From contig JXTC01000156.1 in NCBI GenBank assembly GCA_002914845.1, positions 592,727 through 656,726 of the forward strand: a DNA stretch of 64,000 bases, given 5' to 3'. Of the stretch, positions 53,466 to 64,000 are shown piece after piece (the first letter of the stretch is position 1; each line of letters begins with the position of its first letter). Both the position numbers and the translations under genes were made by a program. This DNA is from Trema orientale. Its lineage: Eukaryota; Streptophyta; Magnoliopsida; Rosales; Cannabaceae. The notes under the pieces were generated by a model, which saw only the letters and a list, made by a program, of their open reading frames with translations, had not been told where the DNA came from and did no database searches.

Positions 53466-55634
53466 TGTCACGACCTAAAATCCGGGTAATGGCAAAAGGG
53501 AAATTTTACTAAGATGGGAAATTCCTTGATTTATTTTAAAAATGTCTTAAAAGTTTCAATTTTATAAAATAGTACATTTAAATAAAATATTTAGAATTTC
53601 ATCCCGTGAACATCTCTTATAATCTGTATACACCATTAAATATAGATCGAATAATAATTGAAAAATATAATTCAGATTAAAGTTCAAGCATCATCATCAT
53701 CCACAATAAATATCAAAACCAAAATAGTATACATAAGTTCACAGACTTAATAGAAAGTAGTAATCTTGGTTCAATTCTAATACAAAATCCAAACAATCCA
53801 AATACCACAACAACAAGCTTCAAATATTACCAAGATAACGAACTACAATCACAGACAACCTCTTAATCCTCTTGATCGCTGAGGTTGCACTGAACACTAC
53901 CTGAGGAAGGAAGGTAGGGGGTGAGCGTGAAATACCCAGTAGGTAAGCAGTTATCTCGATGGAAAATATTTTAGTGATGGAAAGTTCTTGCATAGTTTGT
54001 TTAAACCTAAAACATACATATATATATAATCCAAACCGGCAATCCATATATATATATAAAGCAGTATAATCAAAACCATTCAATGCATATGCACATGACA
54101 CAAATCAACTCATACTAATGAACTCTCATCATCTCATCTGTGGAAACCCAGGATTATGGCACTAAATGTATCTAACGGCCTGCCTGACACCTAAGCCCAT
54201 ACCCGGAGGAGATACTCATGTGTCGCCTACCAAATCTGGAGGGGCAACCGAATTGCCTATGCCTGCCAAATAGAGAGATAATCAGAAGAAACAAACCCCG
54301 CACAGGTTTACGGACTATACATCGACGATAAGGCATGCAGCGAAACACTGTAAACCCACGATGCTAACACGGTGCTCATCTATGATCCTATGACACGTAC
54401 AATATAGAACTAAAGTGTGAAAACTATCATGCTCTAGTTTTTCAATAAAATAAGCGTACTAGAATTTAAAGAAAAACGAGCAGCATTATGATCCTATATT
54501 TGATATACACAAAATTAACCTACACTCAGAAAATTCCCAAAGCAATGCAATATATATCATACAATCAAATTCCATCATAGATATTCAAACAGTTCAAAAA
54601 TCACATTTGTCATCATATATTGCAGAAAATAAGTTGTATTTAAAAATAATATAAAACAGAGGTAACCGAATCCCTACCTCATTAGAATAGCGATACCACG
54701 CTATTGGATCCTCAAGGTGTCATTAGACGATCGATCGGAGGGTCGGGAACTAATTCCAAGCCTTCAATCATTCTTTTGTGAAAAATCAACTTATTAATGG
54801 AGCTTCAAATCCTCAAACGGGTCTCTTTGCTGAATTCTTAGCACCCAAAATAACTCGGTTAGACATTTATCCAATTCAAGTCCGAGCTAAAATCGGACTA
54901 GTAACATATAAAACGAGGTAAATCTTAGCCGTTCGATTTCGTTTTTTGTGCCGGTCACCAAACATAGCTAATATATATATCAATCTTCTCCACTTTTGAG
55001 TACATTTCAAAAACGACATCAAAAACACAATCCAATAGCCGGATCAAAAAGTCAAACTCAAGCTCAAATACTCAAAAATGGTAACTTTCAAACCGGATAA
55101 AATGGAGTCACGAAATAGATACTTGAAGATTTTTCTCGACGATACGAATTCAACGAGCCTAAGAACGCGAGCTAAAACAGCCTGAACGACGCCGTAAAAT
55201 CAAAGTTCCTCATGGCCAACAATGGCGTTTTCCGGTGAGGGAGGCTCGGCGGTGGCGCGGGACGAGCGATACGGCAAAGGCTCACTGGTAGGTTGGTAGG
55301 CAGGACGACAGCCGTGGCGGCGGCGGGGCTCCTCAGTCTTCATTCGGCTGAAATGCGAGAGAGAGAGAGAGTGCAGAGACTAGGTGAGGAAGAGAGAGAG
55401 AGTGCAGAGACCAGGTGAGGAAGAGGGGAAGAGTGAGGCCACGTGACCAATTATGGGACTGTGCAATTTTTTTGCAAAATAGTCTCCCACTTTTCAAAAC
55501 TCTTTCAATATAGTCCTTAGAAATTGCAATTTAGTCCTTGTTTTTAAAGAAATTTTACAATTAGATCTCTCTATTATTTAATCTATACATTAGTAAAATT
55601 TCCAATTTACTCTCTTAAAATCCAGGTTTTTACA
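53466..55634 (-). mobile_element. Complete solo LTR of a Gypsy-type retrotransposon
   Basis: On the minus strand it starts TGTAAAAACCTGG and ends GGTCGTGACA, so it has proper TG...CA termini of the TGTAAAAC...GTCGTGACA type seen in plant Gypsy LTRs. ATTTT flanks both ends (53461-53465 and 55635-55639), a clean 5-bp target duplication. It is 2169 bp long with no internal retroviral-type coding region between two LTRs, hence a solo LTR left by recombination. GA microsatellites lie near 55357-55405. Confidence 0.82.
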
Positions 55635-55639
55635 ATTTT

Positions 55640-57009
55640 AATGAAAATTTTAGAATTCCAAAATTACTCCCAACTCGACTCTAGTTGAAAAAGTCAAAAA
55701 TGAAGAAAGCGACGCTAGACAAATGACCAACAATGTTTTACCGGGATCGAGATTGTTTGACTACAATTAAACAGTAGCTCGACCTCAGTTTTTGACTGAA
55801 GTGACCACAGTCGAAATTTTTCGATCCCAGCTAGTCGAGCATAGGTGCCGCCAGGATTGGGATCGAAATCGGTAGTGGTAGTGGGGTGCTGCGTGTGGTG
55901 GTGGTGGTGAGAGAAATAATTTATGGCATGTTAGAAAATAATGTATTTTAGGATTTGTTAGGGAATATAATTATCCAAATAATTTTAGATATGTGATAAA
56001 ACAATGAAGATTAGTTTTAAAAACATTTATGGATAAATCTTTTCTTTTTTTTTTTAATCATTCATGAGAGGCTTCGTAGACCTCGAGGTGGAAATTCTCT
56101 TTGTTTTTTCGGTCTAAAAGTTTAATCTTTAATTCAAAATTAATTATAACCCTTTTATTGCCGCTTATTAAAAAATTTAAAGTATGGCCTTAACTTTCAA
56201 TTACTTACTCTGATATAGGAGATAAATAATGAAAGATGATGACAGCCCCTTTAGTAAATTAAGAACCTTAAATTATAGTCGACACAACCCCAACCAACCA
56301 ATATATATACCCTACCTCTATTTGTCGCTCCAATAGGCTCTATTCCTGTAGTGCCTTTCAGTAAATTAAGAACCTTAAATTATGGTCGACGCAACCCTAA
56401 CCAACCAGTATATATACCCTACCTCTCTACCTATCCCGTTTCACCCTTATTCACCTTCCAGCCTAACCACAACGACAGGAAACGTTCCCAGGCCCTAGCA
56501 GGTATGCGTCGTGCGTGTATACAAATTACAAATCTAGCTCTAATTTTTTACGTTGAGCATGCAATAATGTACTTTGAAAAAGAGTTTTTAACATGATTCA
56601 CTTATTCTATGGTTACCAAGATTAATAAATAAAAGTAAAAATTGTTATGTTAGTGCAAATTTGTTTGGTAATACCAATACTCAAATTCCCTTTCGCGTTT
56701 TTAGCATTTCAATTCACGTCCAATATTATGTTCTCTAAACTAGTTTCATAATACCAACTCAAATTTGCTGTCATAATAGGTATACATTCAAGTCCAGATT
56801 AAACTGTCTAATCAATTTCATAAAAGTTGAATACTCTGGTTTAAAAATCTATTATGGCGTCAGGACAATAATTAGGATACCAAAATTGAACTAAAGTGAC
56901 CTCGATTTATCTATATAATGTAGGGAGCTAGTACAATAAGTATTTTTTTATTCACTATCGATAGGTATATTAAATTTGATCGTTATTATATCCCATATTT
57001 TCACGGGGT
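55640..57009. other. Intergenic DNA between inverted LTR relatives
   Basis: It contains a GGTGGTGGTGGTG run near 55898 and the duplicated TATA-bearing segment listed separately. The 81-codon frame at 56351-56596 is not recognisable. No gene is supported. Confidence 0.45.
56251..56445 (+). repeat. 107-108-bp duplication carrying two TATA-like boxes
   Basis: GTAAATTAAGAACCTTAAAT at 56253 recurs at 56361. Both units continue through CAACCAACC into TATATATACCCTACCTCT, with TATATATA at 56302-56309 and 56409-56416. The sequence downstream of the second copy ends in CCCTAGCAG followed by GTATGC, which could be a splice donor after a short noncoding exon. This looks like a promoter duplicated in tandem, but no gene follows. 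Confidence 0.6.
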
Positions 57010-58850
57010 ATTTTGGTCATTTTAATGATTTTTGAATTTAATAAGATAGTGGTTTATTTGCAAAATTTCCTTGGAAACAAGAACTAAATTGCAATTTTTG
57101 AGGATGAGACTGAAAGAGTTTTGAAAAATGAGGGACTATTGTGCAATTTTTTCCATGTAGGGCCACGTGGACCACCTCATTTTCCATCTTCTCTTTCTCT
57201 CTCCTACTCGCGACCTCTCTCTGCTCTCTCCTCCTCGTCGAGCCGCTGAAGGACCGAGCATAGCTGAAACCTGCCGCCGGCCCTCGTCGCGCCCCGCTAC
57301 CGACCAGCGAAGCCTTCCCGCATGGCCACGAACTCATCGCCGACTTGCTGGAGTTGCCAGAGTGTCACATCGTCGATGGAGGAAAAAAGAGGCCAGGGAG
57401 AAGTTTGAATTTCTGACCCCATTTCGGACCATTTCAACGCGTGTTCTTGGCCTCGTTGGGTTCGTATCGTCGAGAATAACCTCAAGATATATATCTCGGG
57501 ACCCTATTTTGTCTGGATTGAAAGTTGTCATTTTTGTGTATTTAGAGCTCGGGTTTAACTTTTTGATCAGGCCCTTAGATTTTGTTTTTGATGTCATTTT
57601 TGGAATGTACTTGGAAAATGATGAAAATTGATATATATATATATATATATATATATATTGACTATGTTTGGTGACTGACACGAAAAACGAAGTCGGATAG
57701 TTGATGGTTTCGGCCCGGACCTGAATTGAACGAGTTATATGTCTAACCTATCTATTTTGGGTGTTAAGAATTTAGTGAAGAAGTCTGTTTGTTGATTCGA
57801 AGATCCGTTGAGGAGTTAGTTTTTCATAAGTGAGTGATCGAGGGCTTAGAATTGGTTTCTGACCATCCGAGCGATCGTTTAACGGCACTTTGAGGATCTA
57901 ATAGCATAGTATCGCTATTCTAATGGGGTAGGAATTCGTTACCTTTGTCTTATAATGTTTTTAAATAAAACTTACTTTCTGCAACATATGATGACAAATG
58001 CGATTTTAGAACTGTTTTGAATATATGTGATGGAACTGAATTGTATTACATATATTGGATTGCTCTGGAAATTTTCTGAGTGCAGGTTATTTTTGGATAT
58101 GTTAAAATTGGGCCATTATGCTGCCCATTTTTCTATAATATTTAATTAACTATTTTATTAAAAATCAGAGCATCACTTGAACTTAAATTACTGCATGGCT
58201 ATTTTTAGACATCAGTTCATAGTACACGTATCATAGGATCACACATGAGCACAGGTTAGCATCATGGAGTTTTTACAGTGTGGCGCTATGGCTTCACCGA
58301 CGGTGCAGAGTCTGTAAACCTACACGAGGGTTTTTTTTCTGATTACCTTCTCATTTGCCAAGCGTAGGAAATGCGGTTGTCCCTCCAGATTTAGTAGGCG
58401 ATACATAGGTGTCACCTCCGGGTATGGACTAGGTGTCAGGCAGACTGTATGGCATACGTAGTACCAACATCCTGGTTTCCATTGATGAGAGGTGGTGAAC
58501 TTATGAGTATGGATGGATTTGTGTCATGTGTCTATGGACTGATTGATTTTTGGATATCATGCTTTTATACATGTATATGTACATGCGTATATAGACTATC
58601 GGCTTTGGAGACTGTTATATATATATGTATATATATATAGTTTTGCAAAAGATATTTTTGGATTAAACTAACTATGCAGGGACTCTCCATCACTAAAAAA
58701 GTTTTTTAAATGAGGTAACAGTTTTCCTACTAAGCTTTCGAGCTCACCCCTTTTTCTTTCCTCCCTTTCAGGTGATTGTTCATTCGTCTTAGTTGTCTTG
58801 ATGGCTAGGCAGGTCTCTTGGCTTACGCTTGCAGTCCTATTCCTCTTTGA
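57010..58850 (+). mobile_element. Diverged relative of the solo LTR, inverted
   Basis: It aligns with the minus strand of 53840-55560 in order: AACTAAATTGCAATTT, GAAAGAGTTTTGAAAAATGA, GGGCCACGTGG, AGCATAGTATCGCTATTC, CCTCCAGATTTAGTAGGCGA, CTATGCAGGGACTCTCCATC and GAGCTCACCCC. Neither LTR terminus is clear, so it is truncated or too diverged. The 154-codon frame at 57167 lies inside it and is not a host gene. A (TA)n tract lies at 57631-57657. Confidence 0.65.
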
Positions 58851-59563
58851 TTGGTCCCTATATCTTATCATACTCTTTTTCATGCCTAACTATTTAGCTA
58901 AGTTTGTTGTTTTTGCTAAGGGATTGTATGAGGACATATTTACTACTATTTAAGTATTTGGTGTATAAATGGGATACTATGGTCCCAAGGAGCGTATTTT
59001 CAAATTTTAAGTACTTGGGAAATTTAACTAATTTTGTAAATAAAATTTTGGGCATTCGAACTCAAGATTTGCGAAATTCATTTTAATCAACACTAAAGTT
59101 TTATTAAACTAAGTTTTGTACAACTTAACTATGTTTTTCTGAATCTTAATTGGTGTCTTTTTCTTGATAAACTAAACTAAAGATGGACCCCTTTTTAATA
59201 TGAAATTTTTAATGATTTGAGGACTAGAATAAAAAACCCAAGCACTTGGTTTCTTTTTAATTTTTGCAAATTCTTTATTTATTTTTATCTACACTTAAAA
59301 TTACTAAAAGTCACGGCTTTAGATTTTCGATAGCGACAATTATATTGAAATCTAATGGTTATAATTAATTATATTGAAACAAATTTCAATGTATGAATTA
59401 AATGATACCATTTATATTGGAACATGTTCGAATGTGAATTAAATTATACCATATATATTTGTAACTATTAGACTGAAATTTAATGGTCAAAATTAATGTA
59501 CCCACCGATAGTAAATAAAAAAAACTTATTGTACTAGTTCTCATACCCATATATATATATTCT
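58851..59563. other. AT-rich intergenic DNA
   Basis: Possibly the eroded 3' continuation of the preceding LTR relative. No gene. Confidence 0.4.
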
Positions 59564-59803
59564 CAATCCAATACGTATTTTTTTATCTATCTATATAGGT
59601 ATTTTATTTTTTAGCTATTGGATCATTATCTAACAATTAATATAATTTGAGTAGTTAGAAAAAAAATAATAAAAATAAATACCTATTATTTAATACTTTT
59701 CTCTCTTTATTTTTTATCATGAAAAGACGTGTTTGATGATTTTCAATTAGGTAAAACAATATATACATGCCTAGGTAAAAAAAAAAAAGTGCCTTCCGGA
59801 TTG
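59564..59803 (+). mobile_element. Clustered-type MITE, dispersed copy upstream of the P450
   Basis: The left end CAATCCAATACGTATTTTTT and the decayed right end AAGTGCCTTCCGGATTGG match the cluster at 740-2218. The body has TTGGATCATTATCTAAC, AGTTAGAAAAAAAATAATAA, TTTTCTCTCTTTA and GAAAAGACGTG in the order of copies 2 and 3. It lies beside TATATATATAT, about 290 bp before the P450 TATA box. Confidence 0.74.
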
Positions 59804-60096
59804 GTGTCCATGTTTATGTTATACTTATATATATACACATAGGTATTTAAGACCTTCTTCGAGACAAATTAATATCATTTATGTTTTATTTATCCCAAAC
59901 TTAAATTCAGGATCATATATTACCTATACATAAATATCAGTGAAGTAGATAAGCCACTTATAAGCACGAAATTACCCTCACTGTAATTCACAACATCAAC
60001 TGTACCTGAACAAGTTATTCAATACGATTGGTTTGGCAGATAGAAGCGCATTCAATTGTGGTATAACCCCCCACCCTTCACGTTCTTCCATCTTCA

Positions 60097-60102
60097 TATA
60101 AA
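60097..60102 (+). promoter_or_regulatory. TATA box of the CYP77B-like gene
   Basis: TATAAA lies 109 bases upstream of the ATG at 60206 in a C/T-rich leader. It falls inside the longer open frame that begins at 60056, which argues that translation starts at 60206. Confidence 0.6.
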
Positions 60103-60205
60103 CAACCTCTTCCCTCACCCCCTTTCCTCAGTTCCACATTGGTCCAGTACTATTTTCTTCTTACTCTTTCCTCTCCTTTTGAGAGAATTTATATTAATAT
60201 CATAT

Positions 60206-61732
60206 ATGGACTTAGTAGACACTCTCATCCTCTTTATTGCACTACTCCTCCTCCGTCTATGGTGGCGGTACTGGTCCGTCACGGGCGGGGGACCGAAGAA
60301 TCTCCCGCCTGGCCCGCCGGGCTGGCCAATCGTCGGAAACCTAATCCAGGTCATCCTCCAACGACGTCACTTCATCTTCGTCGTCCGAGACCTGCACAAG
60401 AAGTACGGCCCAATCTTCACCATGCAAATGGGCCAACGCACACTCATCATCGTCACCAGCTCCGAGCTCATCCACGAGGCCCTGGTCCAGCGAGGCCGGG
60501 AGTTCGCCAGCCGCCCTGCCGACTCCCCGATCCGGCTCATCTTCAGCGTCGGCAAATGCGCCATCAACTCGGCCGAGTACGGCCCGCTCTGGCGCGCGCT
60601 GAGGCGCAACTTCGTGACCGAGCTCATAAACCCCACAAGGATAAAGCAGTGCAGCTGGATACGCAACTGGGCCCTCGAGCACCACATGAAGAGGCTCCAG
60701 AAGGAAGCCTCCGAAGTAGGCTACGTCGAAGTAATGAGCAACTGCAGGCTGACCATCTGCAGCGTCTTGATATGTCTTTGCTTCGGCGCAAAGATATCCG
60801 AAGACCGCATCAAACACATCGAGGGCGTACTCAAAGATGTCATGCTGATAACGACGCCGAAGCTCCCGGACTTCTTGCCGGTACTCACCCCGTTGTTTCG
60901 ACGACAAGTGCGAGCAGCGAAGGAGTTGAGGAAGAAACAGTTGGAGTGTTTGGTTCCACTGATAAGAAACCGAAAAGCTTTCCTCCAAAGTGGCGGAAAG
61001 GTCAACGACGAGATGGTTAGCCCGACCGGAGCGGCTTACATCGACTCGCTCTTCGAGCTCGAGGCCCCCGGACGCGGCAGACTAGGAGAGGAGGAGCTAG
61101 TCACGCTGGTCTCCGAGATCATCAACGCCGGGACCGATACGAGCGCTACCACCGTAGAGTGGGCGCTGCTTCACTTGGTCACGAACCAAGAGATTCAAGA
61201 GAAGTTGTACAAGGAGATCGTCGACACCGTCGGCAAGAACAGCGTCGTCACGGAGAGTGACGTGGAGAGGATGAGCTATCTCGGCGCGGTGGTGAAGGAG
61301 ACGTTCCGGAGGCACCCGCCGAGCCACTTCGTGCTGTCTCACGCGGCGATGAAGGAGACGGAACTCGGCGGGTACACCATACCCGCGGACGCGAGCGTTG
61401 AGTTCTACACGGCGTGGGTGACGGAGGACCCGGATATGTGGAAGGACCCGACCGAGTTCCGACCCGAGAGGTTCCTGGAGGGCGGGGACGGCGTCGACGT
61501 GGACGTGACCGGGACCAAGGGTGTGAGAATGGTGCCGTTTGGTGCGGGAAGGAGGATCTGTCCAGCGTGGACTTTGGGTACGTTGCATGTGAACATGCTT
61601 CTCGCTAGGATGGTTCAGGCTTTTAAGTGGTTGCCAGTACCGAACTCGCCACCTGACCCAACAGATACTTTTGCTTTCACTGTTGTGATGAAGAATCCTC
61701 TCAAGGCAGTGATTTTGCCTCGGTCAAACTAG
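60206..61732 (+). CDS. CYP77B1: Cytochrome P450, CYP77B subfamily (probable fatty-acid epoxygenase)
   Basis: Intronless 508-residue haem monooxygenase of the ER membrane. It has an N-terminal anchor (about residues 5-18), a proline hinge PPGPPGWP at 34-41, the I-helix oxygen-activation motif AGTDTS (308-313), the K-helix ETFR (365-368), FRPERF, and haem-binding FGAGRRICPA with Cys452. The sequence follows Arabidopsis CYP77B1 as I know it almost block for block (QRRHF, GKCAINSAEYG, CLCFGAKIS, SPPDPT, FTVVMKN). CYP77A and CYP77B enzymes oxidise fatty acids, and Arabidopsis CYP77B1 has been described as a fatty-acid epoxygenase; a cutin or oxylipin role is inferred. The gene is much richer in G+C than its surroundings. 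A longer in-frame extension to 60056 is rejected because the TATA box lies within it. The symbol marks the nearest family member. Confidence 0.93.
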   Translation: MDLVDTLILFIALLLLRLWWRYWSVTGGGPKNLPPGPPGWPIVGNLIQVILQRRHFIFVVRDLHKKYGPIFTMQMGQRTLIIVTSSELIHEALVQRGREFASRPADSPIRLIFSVGKCAINSAEYGPLWRALRRNFVTELINPTRIKQCSWIRNWALEHHMKRLQKEASEVGYVEVMSNCRLTICSVLICLCFGAKISEDRIKHIEGVLKDVMLITTPKLPDFLPVLTPLFRRQVRAAKELRKKQLECLVPLIRNRKAFLQSGGKVNDEMVSPTGAAYIDSLFELEAPGRGRLGEEELVTLVSEIINAGTDTSATTVEWALLHLVTNQEIQEKLYKEIVDTVGKNSVVTESDVERMSYLGAVVKETFRRHPPSHFVLSHAAMKETELGGYTIPADASVEFYTAWVTEDPDMWKDPTEFRPERFLEGGDGVDVDVTGTKGVRMVPFGAGRRICPAWTLGTLHVNMLLARMVQAFKWLPVPNSPPDPTDTFAFTVVMKNPLKAVILPRSN

Positions 61733-64000
61733 TTCATGGTTGGTCAAAGCTTGGAACTATATTACTCTTAAATTTGTTGATTATATTAGTTTAATATATA
61801 TAATATTAGACCTAATGGAGTGATTGCATTGATGTTACATTAATTTTTTTATGTTATAGTTAGCAATGTAAGGTCCATGTAGATCATGCAGCTTATTGTG
61901 GAAGAAAATTAAATTAATTTTATGGGTGTACGTAGAGGAAACGTGTCAATTAATTTCCATGCCAAACCACTGCCATATATAAATAGTAAACGCTTTTTCT
62001 TTTCCTTTTTTTTTTCTTTTTGTGGGTGGAAAAATAGACAAAGGTTCAATGAGGCAGAAGACGTCATAGTTATTTGGTTGTTTTCTTTTCTGAGCGAATT
62101 AAATGCAGTTATTAATTGAAAGATTTAATGCACGTCTCATAGGATCTTGACATGATAGAATACTATGTATATACGGTCTAGAGCATTACTTAAAAAAAAG
62201 TATATACGGTCTAGAGATGTTGTATAAGGTGTCCATATATATCCGTGCAAATTTAAATACGTGAGTAGCTGGTTTTAGTTTGCCAAGTGCCAACACCAAA
62301 GTCTTGACCTACTCCCTTGTCTGGCTGGTCCGCTGGTTGACTTGAGAAGGAACCCGCGGAAATATATTGAGGTAAAAAATTAATTTGTTGTTGTAAATAA
62401 GGGATTGAAATATAAAACGGTAACTAAAATATTAAAGAAATAAGAAAGAAAATGTGGTATATGCTATAATATATTATATACTCCCAATATTATATAAATT
62501 AGTTATCAACCCATGATCGAGGCCAAGTGGATTTCATACGGCTAGCTATATATTGCATCACTAACGATAAAAACTAGTAAGTAGGTAGCATTCTTTATTA
62601 CAGTTGTGACCTTATGGCGACATACATTATACTTCAGTTATAGTTGACATCGAGCGTATCAACGTTTATTAGCAATTACTTGGTTGTTTCCTCAACAAAG
62701 ACATCGTACTATTCTAAAACACCTACATATATGTACATCTAGCCAAATGAGTGATTAATATAGATTTCACCACAAGCCAAAAACGACAAGGGTTTTAACA
62801 GCTTATAAGCCGAGCTAGCTCGTGGGTGGGGGTGAAGATGCGTGATCGAGTATTAGGTCTGGGTCTTATATTAATTATTGTACTGAAGGCTATATCAACG
62901 CTAATTGCAAATTACTTACATGTTTAAACTTAATAATTACTTCCGCTTTTAATTAAAGAGAAATTATTCAGTAATAACCGATTTCAATAAATTTTTGTTT
63001 GTTAACTAAAATCTCTTGAGAAGTGCAAGCACGAGAAAGTCAAGACATGTATGTACATTATATATATTTTTTAAGTTGGTAACTGTGCTCCCATGCATAT
63101 TGGCTTGTAATTGCAATATTGAACATTATTTGATTTCCTCGATCTATGTATATGACCACAGTAGTTATTAAATCCTTACCTGCACCTTCCATCTATGTGT
63201 TACACATTACCGGCGATTAAATTGTTTTAGCTGTTTTTGTCTCTGACTACTGTGTGGTAGCCAAGGTCTGTGCTTGGAGTAGTGTCAAAGGTATGGACGA
63301 GATTATACTGTGCTCTAGGCTGACTTTCCGAGGAAGAAACACAAATTTTTTAAATGCACATGAATAATATTTTTAGACTTCATATACTTAATTAACACGT
63401 GCATCACTACACATTAAAAACTTCAAAAATTTTTGATTAAAAGTAAAAAATTAATAATTAAAAGAATGTAATCATCATTAGGTGGTGACTATGTACTATA
63501 TTAACTACAAATAATTTCATAGTCAATAGTCATATAAAAAAAGTTCGGACAAAAAGGGCATTTGTAATAAATTGTGACTAAATACTATTTTTTATTATAT
63601 AATAGTCATTTGTCTAATTTTGGTGTCATGAACTAATAAATAGTGACATTATATTAAAAGTTTAAATAAAAATCGTATCAAGTCCAAAAATACCGTTTGT
63701 TCATATCGGTTTGACATAAACTGCGATATTAAAATTGAACATGTAGTTTAAATTATAGGTTTATAACCGTATCTATATATTTGTGAGAGCAGTATCACTA
63801 AAAATCCAATAGTATATATGTATCGATCTTTTCATAGGAAATTTTGATTCATTGATAAAAGGGAACAAAGTTTAGTATATTAACAAAAGTTTTAGATCAT
63901 TCTATACATTTCGACCAAAAAGGAAAAAAATAATAGTGAAGTATAAAACTTCATACTTTTGGTCCATCCGATCAGATCCAAAATGGCAACCCTTCTATCT
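61733..64000. other. P450 3' UTR and AT-rich intergenic DNA
   Basis: The first 200 or so bases are probably 3' UTR. TATATACGGTCTAGAG occurs twice near 62168 and 62202. GTGCATCACTACACATTAAA near 63400, followed by GTGAC and GTCAT words to 63720, resembles a decayed CACTA end. No gene is recognised. Confidence 0.45.

Noticed and set aside
57167-57681. Frames of 62-154 codons near 57.2-57.7 kb
   Set aside because: They lie inside the LTR relative and share no recognisable protein motif.
60056-60205. Longer P450 start adding 50 residues
   Set aside because: The TATA box at 60097-60102 lies inside the extension, and MDLVDTLILF at 60206 matches the usual CYP77B start.
61538-61570. Apparent loss of the haem-motif Gly (ICPA instead of ICPG) in the P450
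   Set aside because: CYP77B proteins as I know them also read FGAGRRICPA, so this is normal for the subfamily.

Overview
This is a 64 kb, AT-rich window of nuclear DNA from a flowering plant, almost certainly a eudicot. The genes have GT-AG introns, plant-specific families dominate (plastid sugar-phosphate translocator, multi-exon GH1 beta-glucosidases, CYP77B cytochrome P450), and the spaces between genes are full of plant-type MITEs, non-LTR retroposons and LTR remnants. The species cannot be named from the sequence. There is one 458-base assembly gap (10146-10603) and single Ns at 2371 and 51258.

Layout: 1-13 kb carries no convincing gene. It holds an unusual cluster of six MITE copies (740-2218), a degenerate satellite with a three-monomer higher-order period (3.8-4.9 kb), a composite transposon (6.26-8.31 kb) and an LTR-like fragment running into the gap. 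At 13.5-15.7 kb (+) lies a plastid glucose-6-phosphate/phosphate translocator (GPT) with five coding exons, the last only 12 nt. 16-21 kb is a repeat field with foldback MITEs and a LINE-derived element. At 21.7-46.2 kb three tandem GH1 beta-glucosidase genes (+) share one 12-exon structure; they resemble the plant clade that hydrolyses monolignol glucosides such as coniferin (Arabidopsis BGLU45-47). Their 38 coding exons and parts listed here splice in frame into proteins of 523, 528 and 523 residues. Genes 2 and 3 are recent duplicates: even parts of intron 3 and the 3' UTR align.

At 46.9-50.2 kb (-) lies a nine-exon RluA-type organellar RNA pseudouridine synthase (PUS6-like), convergent with the last glucosidase. 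50-60 kb is again repeats: a complete solo Gypsy-type LTR with a 5-bp target duplication (53466-55634), an inverted diverged relative (57.0-58.9 kb), a hAT-like MITE and CACTA-like ends. At 60.2-61.7 kb (+) is an intronless, GC-rich CYP77B-type P450, probably a fatty-acid epoxygenase of the ER.

The genes do not form one pathway. The most interesting biology is the glucosidase cluster: each of the outer two copies has lost a different normally invariant active-site residue (Asn to Lys beside the acid/base in copy 1, Trp to Leu in the sugar pocket in copy 3), and only the middle copy keeps the full set. Foldback MITEs sit just upstream of copies 2 and 3, and a member of the clustered MITE family sits upstream of the P450.
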